Assembly: GCF_013409425.1 (NCBI RefSeq)
Contig: NZ_JACCAC010000001.1
Coordinates: forward strand, 1-64,000
Reading direction: 5' to 3'
DNA length: 64,000 bases
Source: Nocardioides perillae
GTDB taxonomy: Bacteria > Actinomycetota > Actinomycetes > Propionibacteriales > Nocardioidaceae
Shown: positions 9,137 through 17,029 of the stretch, piece by piece
Numbering within the stretch: position 1 is the stretch's first letter
Layout: every line of letters starts with the position of its first letter
Position numbers and translations under genes: made by a program
The notes under the pieces: model-generated
What the model was told of the DNA's origin: nothing
Database searches by the model: none
What the model saw: the letters and a program-made list of their open reading frames with translations, nothing else

Positions 9137-10093
9137 TCAGACCCCCGGGGCCACGCCGGCGTTGACGGACTCGAAGGAGCCCGGCGGCGGGGTGACGCCG
9201 TTCTCGCGGCACCAGGCGCCCGGCTCGCGCTGCGAGCGGCGCGGGATGCCGTTGGAGGGCTCGAGCTGCATCGGGATCGGCGGCAGCGGCGGCAGCTCCT
9301 GACCCGACTCGGCGGCGAGCTCGTCGGCGTCCTTCTCCTCCGACATGCCGATCGGGCCGACGCGCTGGGCGTTGAGGAACTGGCGCACCACCGGCTCCTC
9401 CGAGCTCAGCAGCATCTCGCGGGGCCCGAACATCGCCAGGTGCCGGTGGTAGAGCAGCCCGATGTTGTCCGGCACCGTGCGCGCGGTGTTGATGTCGTGG
9501 GTGACGATCAGGAAGGTGGCGTCGATCTGCGCGTTGAGGTCGACGATCAGCTGGTTGAGGAACGCGGTGCGCACCGGGTCGAGACCGGAGTCGGGCTCGT
9601 CGAACAGCACGATCTCGGGGTCGAGCACCAGCGCGCGGGCCAGGCCCGCGCGCTTGCGCATGCCGCCGGAGATCTCGCCGGGGAGCTTGTCCTCGGCGCC
9701 GATGAGGCCGACGAGGTCCATCTTCTCCATGACGATGTCGCGGACCTCGGACTCCGACTTCTTCGTGTGCTCGCGCAGCGGGAAGGCGACGTTGTCGTAG
9801 AGGTTCATCGAGCCGAACATCGCGCCGTCCTGGAACAGCACGCCGAAGAGCTTGCGGATCTCGTAGAGGTCCTTCTCAGAGCACGACGCGATGTCGGTGC
9901 CCTCGATGATCACCGAGCCCCGGTCGGGCTTGAGCAGGCCGATGAGCGTCTTCAGCAGCACCGACTTGCCGGTGCCCGACGGCCCGAGCATCACGCAGAT
10001 CTCGCCCGCGGGGACGGTCAGCGACACGTCGCCCCAGATGAGCTGCTTGCCGAAGGACTTCGTCAGACCCTCGATCTTGATCTCCACGCCCAT
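9137..10093 (-). CDS. mkl: Mkl/MceG-type ATPase of the Mce lipid importer
   Basis: ABC ATPase of 318 aa that energises Mce import in the cytoplasm. It has Walker A GPSGTGKS (about 37-44), the ABC signature ISGGMRKRAGLARAL, Walker B IVLFDEPDSGLDP and the H-loop IVTHD. A 70-residue Pro/Glu-rich tail follows the nucleotide-binding domain. A long C-terminal extension also occurs in mycobacterial MceG. The ATG at 10093 is preceded by GGGAGG seven bases upstream. In M. tuberculosis the ATPase gene is separate from the mce operons but lies near rplJL and rpoB. Here the same position after rplL carries the ATPase plus the permeases and all MCE subunits. Confidence 0.93.
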   Translation of the reverse strand: MGVEIKIEGLTKSFGKQLIWGDVSLTVPAGEICVMLGPSGTGKSVLLKTLIGLLKPDRGSVIIEGTDIASCSEKDLYEIRKLFGVLFQDGAMFGSMNLYDNVAFPLREHTKKSESEVRDIVMEKMDLVGLIGAEDKLPGEISGGMRKRAGLARALVLDPEIVLFDEPDSGLDPVRTAFLNQLIVDLNAQIDATFLIVTHDINTARTVPDNIGLLYHRHLAMFGPREMLLSSEEPVVRQFLNAQRVGPIGMSEEKDADELAAESGQELPPLPPIPMQLEPSNGIPRRSQREPGAWCRENGVTPPPGSFESVNAGVAPGV

Positions 10094-10369
10094 GGCGCTG
10101 CCTCCCTCTCGTCGGCCGGCGGCCTCGTGCCTCGTGCTGCGGCCACCTGGCCGACCCCGTGCTCCGACGGGGACAACGTGTCGTACGCCGCAAAGTTACG
10201 GCCCCGACGTGGTGCCCGTCACCGGATCTCCCCACATCCGGTGGCGGCGTGACCGATTCGTTGCACCGCCTGCGCCGCTCCGGCGCACACCTGTGCTACT
10301 CGTCGGTACGAGCCGGTCCAGACCATAACCCACGTCACACCCGCGCGGGGCCTGGTCGACAGCATGCGA
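10094..10369. other. Intergenic region upstream of the mce operon
   Basis: About 280 bases without a gene between the mkl ATPase and the rplL terminator. It should hold the mce operon promoter, but no convincing -35/-10 pair was found on the minus strand. It contains an 8-bp inverted repeat with an 8-base loop (CACCGGAT at 10220-10227, ATCCGGTG at 10236-10243), which could be an operator or an RNA hairpin, and a weaker GACA-N3-TGTC palindrome near 10173-10183. No open frame with family resemblance was seen. Confidence 0.5.
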
Positions 10370-10402
10370 GAGGGCGGGCACCCCGGTGGGGTGCCCGCCC
10401 TC
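10370..10402 (-). terminator. Rho-independent-like terminator after rplL
   Basis: A perfect 15-bp inverted repeat (GAGGGCGGGCACCCC, loop GGT, then its complement), 45 bases past the rplL stop. No U-tract follows, as is common for actinobacterial terminators. It separates the ribosomal transcript from the mce operon on the same strand. Confidence 0.8.
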
Positions 10403-10446
10403 GCGACGGGTGCTGCGGTGCGCGAGCCGTCAGGCCGCGCGGGAGG

Positions 10447-10836
10447 TCACTTGAGGGTGACGGTGGCGCCGGCGCCCTCGAGGGACTCCTTGGCCTTCTC
10501 CGCGGCCTCCTTGGTCGCCTTCTCCAGGACGACCTTGGGGGCACCCTCGACGAGCTCCTTGGCCTCCTTCAGGCCGAGGGAGGTCAGGGCGCGCACCTCC
10601 TTGATGACGTTGATCTTCTTGTCGCCGGCCGACTCGAGGACGACGTCGAACTCGTCCTGCTCGGCGGCGGCCTCGCCACCACCGGCACCGCCGGCGGCCG
10701 GGGCGGCGGCCACGGCGACGGGGGCGGCGGCGGTCACGCCGAAGGTGTCCTCGAACTGCTTCACGAACTCGGAGAGCTCGATCAGGGTCATCTCCTTGAA
10801 GGCGTCAAGGAGCTCGTCGGTGCTGAGCTTCGCCAT
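10447..10836 (-). CDS. rplL: 50S ribosomal protein L7/L12
   Basis: Stalk protein of the large subunit, 129 aa, which recruits translation GTPases. It has the N-terminal dimerisation domain (about 1-32, [16 protein letters not shown]), an Ala/Gly-rich hinge (about 37-60) and the conserved C-terminal domain ([25 protein letters not shown]) ending in TVTLK. Length matches the usual 120-130 aa. It is the second gene of the rplJ-rplL pair, 75 bases downstream of rplJ, and is followed by a strong hairpin terminator. Confidence 0.98.
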   Translation of the reverse strand: MAKLSTDELLDAFKEMTLIELSEFVKQFEDTFGVTAAAPVAVAAAPAAGGAGGGEAAAEQDEFDVVLESAGDKKINVIKEVRALTSLGLKEAKELVEGAPKVVLEKATKEAAEKAKESLEGAGATVTLK

Positions 10837-10911
10837 GGTGGCAAACCTTTCGTTCGGTGGGCCCGCCGTGCGGCAGGTCCGGGGGGTGACAGGTGGTGGT
10901 GGACCGGGGCC

Positions 10912-11562
10912 TCAGGCCTCGGTGGACTCGGCGGCCTCGTCGGCAGCCGGGGCGTCCTCGGCAGTCGCGTCGGCGTCGGCCGAGGTGTCCTCGGCTGCGG
11001 CCTCGGCGGGAGCCGGCGTGCCAGCACCACCTGCGAGGATCGAGGGGTCCTGCTCGGCCTTGGCCTGCAGCGCACCCGCGAGACGGGCGGCCTGGGCGAT
11101 CGGCGCGTTGAGCAGGTAGACGGCCTGGGAGAGCGAGGCGAGCATCGCGCCCGCCAGCTTGCCCAGGAGCACCTCGCGCGACTCGAGGTCCGCCAGCTTG
11201 GCGATCTCCGAGGCGTCGAGGTTGTTGCCGTCGAGGTAGCCGCCCTTGACGATCAGGGCGGGGTGGGCCTTGGCGAAGTCACGCAGCCCCTTCGCGGCCT
11301 CGACCACGTCGCCGTTGATGAAGGCGATGGCGGTCGGGCCCGCGAGGAGCTCGTCGAAGCCCTCGATGCCGACCTTGGAGGCGGCGATCTTGGCCAGCGT
11401 GTTCTTGACCACGGCGTAGTGGGCGTTCTCGCCGAGGGAGCGGCGCAGGTCCTGCAGCTCCTTCACGGTGAGACCGCGGTAGTCGGTCAGCACGGCGCCG
11501 GCCGAGGCGTTGAAGGACTCAACGATCTCCTCGACGGCGGCGGTCTTCTCCGGCCGCGCCAT
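10912..11562 (-). CDS. rplJ: 50S ribosomal protein L10
   Basis: L10 anchors the L7/L12 stalk to 23S rRNA. The protein is 216 aa. It starts [13 protein letters not shown], then carries the typical [17 protein letters not shown] motif and a C-terminal helix for L7/L12 binding. A further 40-residue Ala/Glu/Asp-rich tail makes it longer than the usual 170-180 aa, as in several actinobacteria. The ATG at 11562 is chosen because the frame before it lies in the untranslated leader. In other bacteria L10 represses its own translation by binding the leader, so the structured 5' region here probably serves that role. Confidence 0.97.
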   Translation of the reverse strand: MARPEKTAAVEEIVESFNASAGAVLTDYRGLTVKELQDLRRSLGENAHYAVVKNTLAKIAASKVGIEGFDELLAGPTAIAFINGDVVEAAKGLRDFAKAHPALIVKGGYLDGNNLDASEIAKLADLESREVLLGKLAGAMLASLSQAVYLLNAPIAQAARLAGALQAKAEQDPSILAGGAGTPAPAEAAAEDTSADADATAEDAPAADEAAESTEA

Positions 11563-11760
11563 GTGGTCTCCTTCCGTCCTGCGGTGGTGGAGACCCTCGG
11601 GCGGCCCAGGAACGACGAACGCCCTGTGCGCAGGCACAGGGCGTGGTGACCGCGGGGCGGTCGGGCTCTGACACCTGCGCTGGCCGTCCACGTGGGTGGA
11701 ACCTTCGGCCGGGTCCACCTCGCGGTGGGGCCCGGACGACCGGCGGTCTCCGGTTGACGA
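11563..11760 (-). ncRNA. L10 leader region (autoregulatory 5' UTR candidate) of rplJ-rplL
   Basis: About 200 bases of untranslated leader between a promoter-like pair and the rplJ start. It contains a perfect 10-bp hairpin (ACGCCCTGTG at 11619-11628, loop CGCAGG, complement at 11635-11644) and a second, GC-rich imperfect stem around 11720-11745. Position and structure match the known L10(L12)4 autoregulatory leader. The exact consensus fold was not computed. Confidence 0.6.
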
Positions 11761-11766
11761 GGAGTG

Positions 11767-11796
11767 ATGCTACGGGTGCGGCGGGTGCGCGTCCAA
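11767..11796 (-). promoter_or_regulatory. Promoter candidate for rplJ-rplL
   Basis: On the minus strand, -35 TTGGAC (11791-11796), an 18-base spacer, and -10 TAGCAT (11767-11772). It lies just before the rplJ leader and overlaps the 3' end of the methyltransferase gene. The same TTGGAC-N18 layout occurs upstream of tRNA-Trp. Confidence 0.55.
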
Positions 11797-12936
11797 ATCG
11801 GGACCGGACGGGCCGGGAGCGGTGCCGGGCAGCCGGGCGACGACCACGTCGCGCTCGATCGCCTGGCCGACGCGGTGGCGCAGCGCGCGCCACGGCCCGT
11901 CGTCGAGCGGCTCGAGCCCGGCGGCCGCCAGCACGCCGACGAGCTCCTCGCGCGGGGCCACGTGGGTGTTCCAGGCGATCCCGACCGCTCCCCCGGGCCG
12001 CAGCAGCCGCAGCCAGCCGGGGAGCGCCTCGCGCACCAGCTCCAGCGGGCTGCGGTGCAGCGCGCCGCCGCGGGCGTGCGATCCGTGCTGCACGCCGTAC
12101 GGCGCGTCGGTGACGACCGCGTCGAAGGAGCGGTCGGCGTAGAGGTCGGCCGCGAGGAGCGTGTCGGCGTGGCAGACCCGCAGCGTGAGCCGGTCGCCCG
12201 CCTTCCACGCGTCCTTGTCGAGGGCGAGCTCGACGTCGAGGCGCCGGCCCACCGCGCGGCCGCCGCGGCGCAGGGGCACCACGTCGGCGGTGTGCTTGAG
12301 GCGCTTGCGGCGCAGCCAGGTCTTCACGAAGGCGACCTGCGCGTCGACGTCTTTGCCGTCCACCTCGATGCCGGCGGCGTGGTGGCCGCGCAGCAGCGCG
12401 GTCGACAGCGTGGTGCCGCGTCCGCTCATCGGGTCGAGCACGCGCAGCCCGCCGCGGTGCGAGCGCGGACCGGCGGCCGAGGCCCACAGCGTGACGTTGA
12501 GCAGCAGGGCCGTGAAGGTCTCGTTGGTCTTGCCGGTGTACTTCGGGATGGTCACCAGGTCGTCGTCGAGGACGTGCGCGGGCGGCAGCGCCACCGGGGC
12601 CAGCAGCGGCGCGTCGTCACCGCCGGTGACCTCGAAGAGGGCGTACGCCGCGGAGAGCTGTGCCAGGTGCGCGAGCAGCCGGACGTCGGGCGCGGGCGCC
12701 GACCAGGTGAGGTAGGGGATACCTCCGACCTCGCGCACGGCGAGGTCCGCGAGCACCCCGCCGAGCACGCACCGGTCGAGCACGCCCAGCTCGGCGGCGA
12801 GGAGGCCGGGCGCGTCCGCGTCGTAGACCCGGTTGGCCGAGGGGCGCACGAGCAGCGCCCACCGGCGCGGTGTCGTGGACGCGGTCGAGGGCCCGGCCGC
12901 AGCAGCGACCGGGCCCTCGACGGCAGACGTGCCCAC
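11770..12936 (-). CDS. SAM-dependent RNA methyltransferase-like protein (TRM11/class I type)
   Basis: A protein of up to 388 aa with a class I methyltransferase core in the C-terminal half. The SAM-binding motif is VLDPMSGRGTTLSTALLRG and the catalytic-type motif is TDAPYGVQHG, a (D/N)PPY-like signature of base N-methyltransferases. The layout resembles TRM11-type tRNA guanine-N2 methyltransferases, but no THUMP domain was identified with certainty, so the substrate is inferred. The first ATG, at 12936, lies 14 bases after rplA. A strong hairpin (12885-12920) covers codons 6-17, so the true start may be further in, near WALLVRPSANRVYD. The gene is inserted between rplA and rplJ, where many genomes have the ribosomal genes adjacent. 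Confidence 0.75.
   Translation of the reverse strand: MGTSAVEGPVAAAAGPSTASTTPRRWALLVRPSANRVYDADAPGLLAAELGVLDRCVLGGVLADLAVREVGGIPYLTWSAPAPDVRLLAHLAQLSAAYALFEVTGGDDAPLLAPVALPPAHVLDDDLVTIPKYTGKTNETFTALLLNVTLWASAAGPRSHRGGLRVLDPMSGRGTTLSTALLRGHHAAGIEVDGKDVDAQVAFVKTWLRRKRLKHTADVVPLRRGGRAVGRRLDVELALDKDAWKAGDRLTLRVCHADTLLAADLYADRSFDAVVTDAPYGVQHGSHARGGALHRSPLELVREALPGWLRLLRPGGAVGIAWNTHVAPREELVGVLAAAGLEPLDDGPWRALRHRVGQAIERDVVVARLPGTAPGPSGPDLDAHPPHP
12885..12920 (-). terminator. Hairpin after rplA, inside the annotated 5' end of the methyltransferase gene
   Basis: A perfect 12-bp stem (TCGAGGGCCCGG at 12885-12896, complement at 12909-12920) with a 12-base loop, 30 bases past the rplA stop. It could end or attenuate the rplK-rplA transcript. 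It also falls in the first codons of the longest methyltransferase frame. Confidence 0.55.
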
Positions 12937-12950
12937 GGGCGGGGGGAGGC

Positions 12951-13664
12951 TCAGGCCTCGTCCTCGACCGCGACGTTCTTGGTGCGGTTGGGGTCGACCT
13001 GGACGCCGGGGCCCATGGTCGTGGAGACCGTCACCTTCTTGATGTAGCGGCCCTTGGAGCTGGCGGGCTTGAGCCGCAGCACCTCCTCGAGCGCGGCGGC
13101 GTAGTTCTCCGCCAGCTGGGTCTCGCCGAAGGACGCCTTGCCGATGATGAAGTGCAGGTTGGCGTGGCGGTCGACGCGGAACTCGATCTTGCCGCCCTTG
13201 ATGTCCGTCACGGCCTTGGCCGGGTCGGGGGTGACCGTGCCGGTCTTGGGGTTCGGCATGAGGCCGCGGGGGCCGAGCACGCGGCCGAGGCGGCCGACCT
13301 TGCCCATGAGGTCGGGCGTGGCGACCACGGCGTCGAAGTCGAGGTAGCCGCCGGCGACCTTCTCGATCAGCTCGTCGCCACCGACCTCGTCGGCACCGGC
13401 GTCGAGCGCGGCCTGGGCCTTGTCGCCGACGGCGAAGACGAGGACCTTGGCGGTCTTGCCGGTGCCGTGGGGCAGGTTGACCGTGCCGCGGACCATCTGG
13501 TCGGCCTTGCGGGGGTCGACGCCGAGGCGCATGACGACGTCGACGGTCTCGTCGAACTTGGTCTTGCTGCCGGCCTTGGCGATCTTGATCGCGGACAGCG
13601 GGGCGTGGAGCTCGTCCTTGTCGAACGTTGCGGCCGCTGCGCGGTAGTTCTTGCTGCGCTGCAT
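12951..13664 (-). CDS. rplA: 50S ribosomal protein L1
   Basis: L1 binds 23S rRNA at the L1 stalk and, in many bacteria, also represses its own operon. The protein is 237 aa, the family's usual length. Recognisable sequence includes [48 protein letters not shown] and the C-terminal [16 protein letters not shown]. It is the second gene of the rplK-rplA pair. About 90 bases separate it from rplK. Confidence 0.98.
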   Translation of the reverse strand: MQRSKNYRAAAATFDKDELHAPLSAIKIAKAGSKTKFDETVDVVMRLGVDPRKADQMVRGTVNLPHGTGKTAKVLVFAVGDKAQAALDAGADEVGGDELIEKVAGGYLDFDAVVATPDLMGKVGRLGRVLGPRGLMPNPKTGTVTPDPAKAVTDIKGGKIEFRVDRHANLHFIIGKASFGETQLAENYAAALEEVLRLKPASSKGRYIKKVTVSTTMGPGVQVDPNRTKNVAVEDEA

Positions 13665-13756
13665 GTCTGGGTCTCTTCTCTTCCAGGTGTGGTCAGGTGA
13701 GCCAGCGCGGCTCTGCCACAGGGGTGTGAGGGCTCGGTCTCCTGCGCCGGGTGGCG

Positions 13757-14185
13757 TCAGTCGACGGTGACGCCCATGGAGCGGGCGGTGCCCTCGACGA
13801 TCTTCATCGCGGCCTCGACGTCGTTGGCGTTGAGGTCGGGGAGCTTGGTCGTCGCGATCTCGCGGACCTGGTCCTTCGTCAGCTTGCCGACCTTCTCCTT
13901 GTGCGGGACGCCGGAGCCCTTCTGCAGGCCGGCGGCCTTCTTGATCAGCTCGGCCGCGGGCGGCGTCTTGGTGACGAAGGTGAAGGAGCGGTCCTCGTAG
14001 ATGGTGATCTCGACGGGGATCACGTTGCCGCGCATGGACTCGGTCTGCGCGTTGTAGGCCTTGCAGAAGTCCATGATGTTGACGCCGTGCGGACCGAGCG
14101 CGGTGCCGACGGGCGGCGCCGGCGTCGCGGCACCGGCCTGCAGCTGCACCTTAACGAGCGCTGCGATCTTCTTCTTGGGAGGCAT
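13757..14185 (-). CDS. rplK: 50S ribosomal protein L11
   Basis: L11 forms the GTPase-associated centre and is the binding site of thiopeptide antibiotics. The protein is 142 aa with an N-terminal [40 protein letters not shown] region and a C-terminal RNA-binding domain ending [10 protein letters not shown]. The Pro-rich N-terminal loop implicated in thiopeptide sensitivity appears intact. It lies 72 bases after nusG and begins the rplK-rplA pair. Confidence 0.98.
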   Translation of the reverse strand: MPPKKKIAALVKVQLQAGAATPAPPVGTALGPHGVNIMDFCKAYNAQTESMRGNVIPVEITIYEDRSFTFVTKTPPAAELIKKAAGLQKGSGVPHKEKVGKLTKDQVREIATTKLPDLNANDVEAAMKIVEGTARSMGVTVD

Positions 14186-14257
14186 TGCCTGGTTCCTGTT
14201 CTCTCGTGGTCATGACGAGGGCGAGTGCCCTCTGCCACCGGGTGCTGCTGGTGAGCC

Positions 14258-15142
14258 TCAGACCCGCTGGATCTGGTTGAAGCTCAGCTCGACCGGGGTC
14301 TCCCGGCCGAAGATCTCGACGAGGGCCTTGACCCTCTGGGACTCGGCGTTGATCTCGGTGATGGTCGCGTGCAGCGTGGCGAACGGACCGTCGATGACCA
14401 TGACGGAGTCGGAGACGTCGAAGTCGGCGACCTCGACGGGCTTGCGGGCCGTCGTCGCACCGCCGCCGGAGCCGTCGCCCGCGGCGACCGCCTCCTTCTC
14501 GGCCGCCGCCACGACGACCGGGGCCAGCCAGTTCTCGACCTCGCTGAGGGTCAGCGGGACCGGCTGGTGGCTGTGGCCGACGAACGAGGTGACCGACGGG
14601 GTGTTGCGGACCGCGGCCCACGACTCGTCGGTGAGGTCCATGCGGACCAGCACGTAGGCGGGGAAGCGGGTGCGGTTGACGGTCTTGCGCTGACCGTTCT
14701 TGATCTCCGCGACGTCCTCGGTGGGGACGACCACCTCGTAGATGTAGTCCTCCATGTTGAGCGACACGATGCGGTTCTCGAGGTTGGCCTTGACCCGCTT
14801 CTCCATGCCGGCGTAGGTGTGCACGACGTACCAGTCGCCGGGCTTGGCCCACAGCTCGCGCCGGAAGGCCTCGAGCGGGTCGTCGTCGTCGGCCTCGGCC
14901 GCGTCGACGGCGTCCTCGACGGTCTCGCCAGCGGCGTCGTCGAGCTCGGCGTCGGTGCCGTCGGTGCCGAGCGCCTCGTCGGTGCCGTCGAGGTCGTCGG
15001 CGGCACCGGCGAACGGCTCGGCCTGCTCGTCGACGTCGTCGCCCGCGGCCTCGACGGCGTCGGCGGTCGCGACGGCGTCCTCGAGGGTCGCCTCGGGCTC
15101 GTCGGTGTGGTCGGTCTGCTCCGGCACGTGCTGCTCCGTCAC
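14258..15142 (-). CDS. nusG: Transcription termination/antitermination protein NusG, acidic-extended form
   Basis: NusG binds RNA polymerase and links it to Rho or to the ribosome. The protein is 294 aa. The NGN domain (about 100-210) begins [24 protein letters not shown], and the KOW domain lies at the C-terminus ([20 protein letters not shown] to SFNQIQRV). The first 95 or so residues are an Asp/Glu/Ala-rich extension before the NGN domain, as in several actinobacterial NusG proteins. The KOW region has an Ala/Gly-rich linker before it. It is followed by rplK and preceded by secE, the usual order. Confidence 0.96.
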   Translation of the reverse strand: MTEQHVPEQTDHTDEPEATLEDAVATADAVEAAGDDVDEQAEPFAGAADDLDGTDEALGTDGTDAELDDAAGETVEDAVDAAEADDDDPLEAFRRELWAKPGDWYVVHTYAGMEKRVKANLENRIVSLNMEDYIYEVVVPTEDVAEIKNGQRKTVNRTRFPAYVLVRMDLTDESWAAVRNTPSVTSFVGHSHQPVPLTLSEVENWLAPVVVAAAEKEAVAAGDGSGGGATTARKPVEVADFDVSDSVMVIDGPFATLHATITEINAESQRVKALVEIFGRETPVELSFNQIQRV

Positions 15143-15229
15143 TTCGGTGTCCTGTCTGTGGTCGTGCCGGTCGCGGCGCCGCCGGTCCTGGCGGGCGCCG
15201 ACCCGGTCACCACCCGGTCGATGCTCGGG

Positions 15230-15466
15230 TCACTGCCCCGCGGTGAAGATCTCGAAGACCAGCTGGCCGAAACCGAGGTCGAGTCCGGCGACGATCGCCA
15301 TCATCACGACCACGAAGACCATCACCACGATGAAGTAGGTGACGAGCTGCTCGCGGGTCGGGTAGACGACCTTGCGCAGCTCGGCGACGACCTGCTTGTA
15401 GAAGGTCACCGGACCCGTGCGGTCGTCCTTCTCCTGCGAACCCCGCACGGCGCCGCTGTCCGCCAC
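15230..15466 (-). CDS. secE: Preprotein translocase subunit SecE
   Basis: SecE is the small essential clamp of the SecYEG channel. The protein is 78 aa with one C-terminal transmembrane segment (YFIVVMVFVVVMMAIVAGLDL) preceded by the conserved motif ELRKVVYPTREQL. The GTG at 15466 is preferred because GAGGTG lies six bases upstream. A GTG at 15475 gives three more residues but a poorer ribosome-binding site. It follows tRNA-Trp by about 70 bases and may be co-transcribed with it and nusG. Confidence 0.93.
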   Translation of the reverse strand: MADSGAVRGSQEKDDRTGPVTFYKQVVAELRKVVYPTREQLVTYFIVVMVFVVVMMAIVAGLDLGFGQLVFEIFTAGQ

Positions 15467-15535
15467 GCTGTCCACCTCACGTCTGGTCGTCTGTCTCGGG
15501 TGGGCCGCGGTCGCGGCCGGCCTGCGTCTTCCCTG

Positions 15536-15608
15536 CAGGGCACGAGGGACTTGAACCCCCAACCTTCGGTTTTGGAGACCGATGCTCTGCCAGTTGAGCT
15601 AGTGCCCT
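15536..15608 (-). tRNA. tRNA-Trp (anticodon CCA)
   Basis: 73 bases on the minus strand that fold as a cloverleaf: acceptor AGGGCAC/GTGCCCT, D arm GCTC...GAGC, anticodon arm CGGTC-TCCAAAA-CCG with anticodon CCA, T arm GGGGGTTCAAGTCCCTC, discriminator G. It lies directly upstream of secE-nusG, as in M. tuberculosis. The CCA tail is not encoded. Confidence 0.95.
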
Positions 15609-15680
15609 CCGGTGCGCCTCGCTCCCGCGGCGACCTGCCCGAGGGCATGGCGCAGCGTGGGGACGAGACCACCAGCGGGA

Positions 15681-15710
15681 AGCATACGGGTGGCCCGCGG
15701 CCGCGTCCAA
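15681..15710 (-). promoter_or_regulatory. Promoter candidate for tRNA-Trp (and possibly secE-nusG)
   Basis: On the minus strand, -35 TTGGAC (15705-15710), an 18-base spacer and -10 TATGCT (15681-15686). The layout matches the rplJ candidate and fits a housekeeping sigma-70 promoter. It lies about 73 bases upstream of the mature tRNA. Confidence 0.6.
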
Positions 15711-15761
15711 ACCGCTCGCCGCCCCCGGAGGCGGGGCGCGGCGGCCCCTACGATGGCCGCC

Positions 15762-17009
15762 ATGAGCGCAGCCACGCCCACCGACGGCCCGTCCGCCCCC
15801 TCCCCCGCCGGCGCGGCGGCGCCGCGCGTCTCCGCGCGCGTCGGCGGCATCGCCGAGTCGGCGACGCTCAAGGTGGACGCCAAGGCCAAGGCGCTCAAGG
15901 CCGAGGGGCGCCCCGTCATCGGCTTCGGCGCGGGCGAGCCGGACTTCCCGACCCCCGACTACGTCGTCGAGGCGGCGGTCGAGGCGTGCCGCGACCCGAA
16001 GAACCACCGCTACACCCCTGCCGGCGGCCTGCCCGAGCTCAAGAAGGCGATCGCCGAGAAGACCCGTCGCGACAGCGGCGTCGAGGTGGACCCCGCCCAG
16101 GTGCTCGTGACCAACGGCGGCAAGCAGGCGATCTACGAGGCCTTCGCAGCGCTCCTCGACCCGGGCGACGAGGTGGTGGTCCCGGCGCCGTACTGGACGA
16201 CGTACCCCGAGGCGATCCGGCTCGCCGGCGGCGTGCCCGTCGAGGTGCTCGCCGACGAGACCCAGGACTACAAGGTCACCGTCGAGCAGCTCGAGGCCGC
16301 GCGCACCGAGCGCACCAAGGTGCTGCTCTTCGTCTCCCCCTCCAACCCGACCGGCGCCGTCTACACCGCCGACGAGGTGCGGGCGGTCGGCGCGTGGGCC
16401 CTCGAGCACGGGCTGTGGGTGCTGACCGACGAGATCTACGAGCACCTCGTCTACGACGGCGTCGAGACCGGCTCGATCCTCGCGCTGTGCCCCGACCTCG
16501 CGGACCGCTGCGTGGTCGTCAACGGCGTCGCCAAGACCTACGCCATGACCGGCTGGCGGGTGGGCTGGCTCATCGGACCGGCCGACGTGGTGAAGGCGGC
16601 CGGCAACCTGCAGTCGCACGCGACCTCCAACGTCGCCAACGTCTCGCAGCGCGCGGCCCTCGCCGCCGTGGCGGGCGACCTCACCGCGGTCGACGAGATG
16701 AAGGTCGCCTTCGACCGGCGCCGCCGCACCATCACCGCGATGCTCAACGAGGTCGACGGCATCGTCTGCCCCGAGCCCAAGGGCGCCTTCTACGCCTACC
16801 CGTCGGTCAAGGGGCTGCTCGGCCGCGAGCACCACGGGCGGCGCGTCGAGACCTCGGCCGAGCTCGCCGAGCTGATCCTGGAGGAGGCCGAGGTGGCGGT
16901 CGTGCCGGGCGAGGCGTTCGGCTCGCCGGGCTACCTGCGGCTGTCCTACGCGCTGGGCGACGACGACCTGGTCGAGGGCGTCTCGCGCATCCAGCGGCTC
17001 TTCGCCTGA
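15762..17009 (+). CDS. Pyridoxal-phosphate aminotransferase (aspartate-type)
   Basis: Class I/II aminotransferase, 415 aa, with [13 protein letters not shown] near the N-terminus, the SNPTGAVYT motif (substrate-binding Asn), and the Lys of [15 protein letters not shown] that forms the Schiff base. Full-length members are usually 390-410 aa. The function is probably aspartate/2-oxoglutarate transamination (aspC/aatA group), though prephenate or other acceptors cannot be excluded. A -10-like TACGAT (15749-15754) ends seven bases before this ATG, so the transcript could be leaderless. An ATG at 15753 would give three extra codons. It is divergent from tRNA-Trp. Confidence 0.88.
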   Translation: MSAATPTDGPSAPSPAGAAAPRVSARVGGIAESATLKVDAKAKALKAEGRPVIGFGAGEPDFPTPDYVVEAAVEACRDPKNHRYTPAGGLPELKKAIAEKTRRDSGVEVDPAQVLVTNGGKQAIYEAFAALLDPGDEVVVPAPYWTTYPEAIRLAGGVPVEVLADETQDYKVTVEQLEAARTERTKVLLFVSPSNPTGAVYTADEVRAVGAWALEHGLWVLTDEIYEHLVYDGVETGSILALCPDLADRCVVVNGVAKTYAMTGWRVGWLIGPADVVKAAGNLQSHATSNVANVSQRAALAAVAGDLTAVDEMKVAFDRRRRTITAMLNEVDGIVCPEPKGAFYAYPSVKGLLGREHHGRRVETSAELAELILEEAEVAVVPGEAFGSPGYLRLSYALGDDDLVEGVSRIQRLFA

Positions 17010-17029
17010 GCGGCGAGGCGGGCAGGCCG

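Noticed and set aside
10173..10183. A GACA-N3-TGTC palindrome as a KstR-like operator of the mce operon
   Set aside because: The arms are only 4 bp and do not match the KstR consensus that I remember. It may be chance.
14369..17029. A long plus-strand frame reading into the adenosine deaminase gene
   Set aside because: It is antisense to nusG and secE and crosses the aspC-type gene out of frame. The deaminase start at 17030 is supported by its N-terminal motif.
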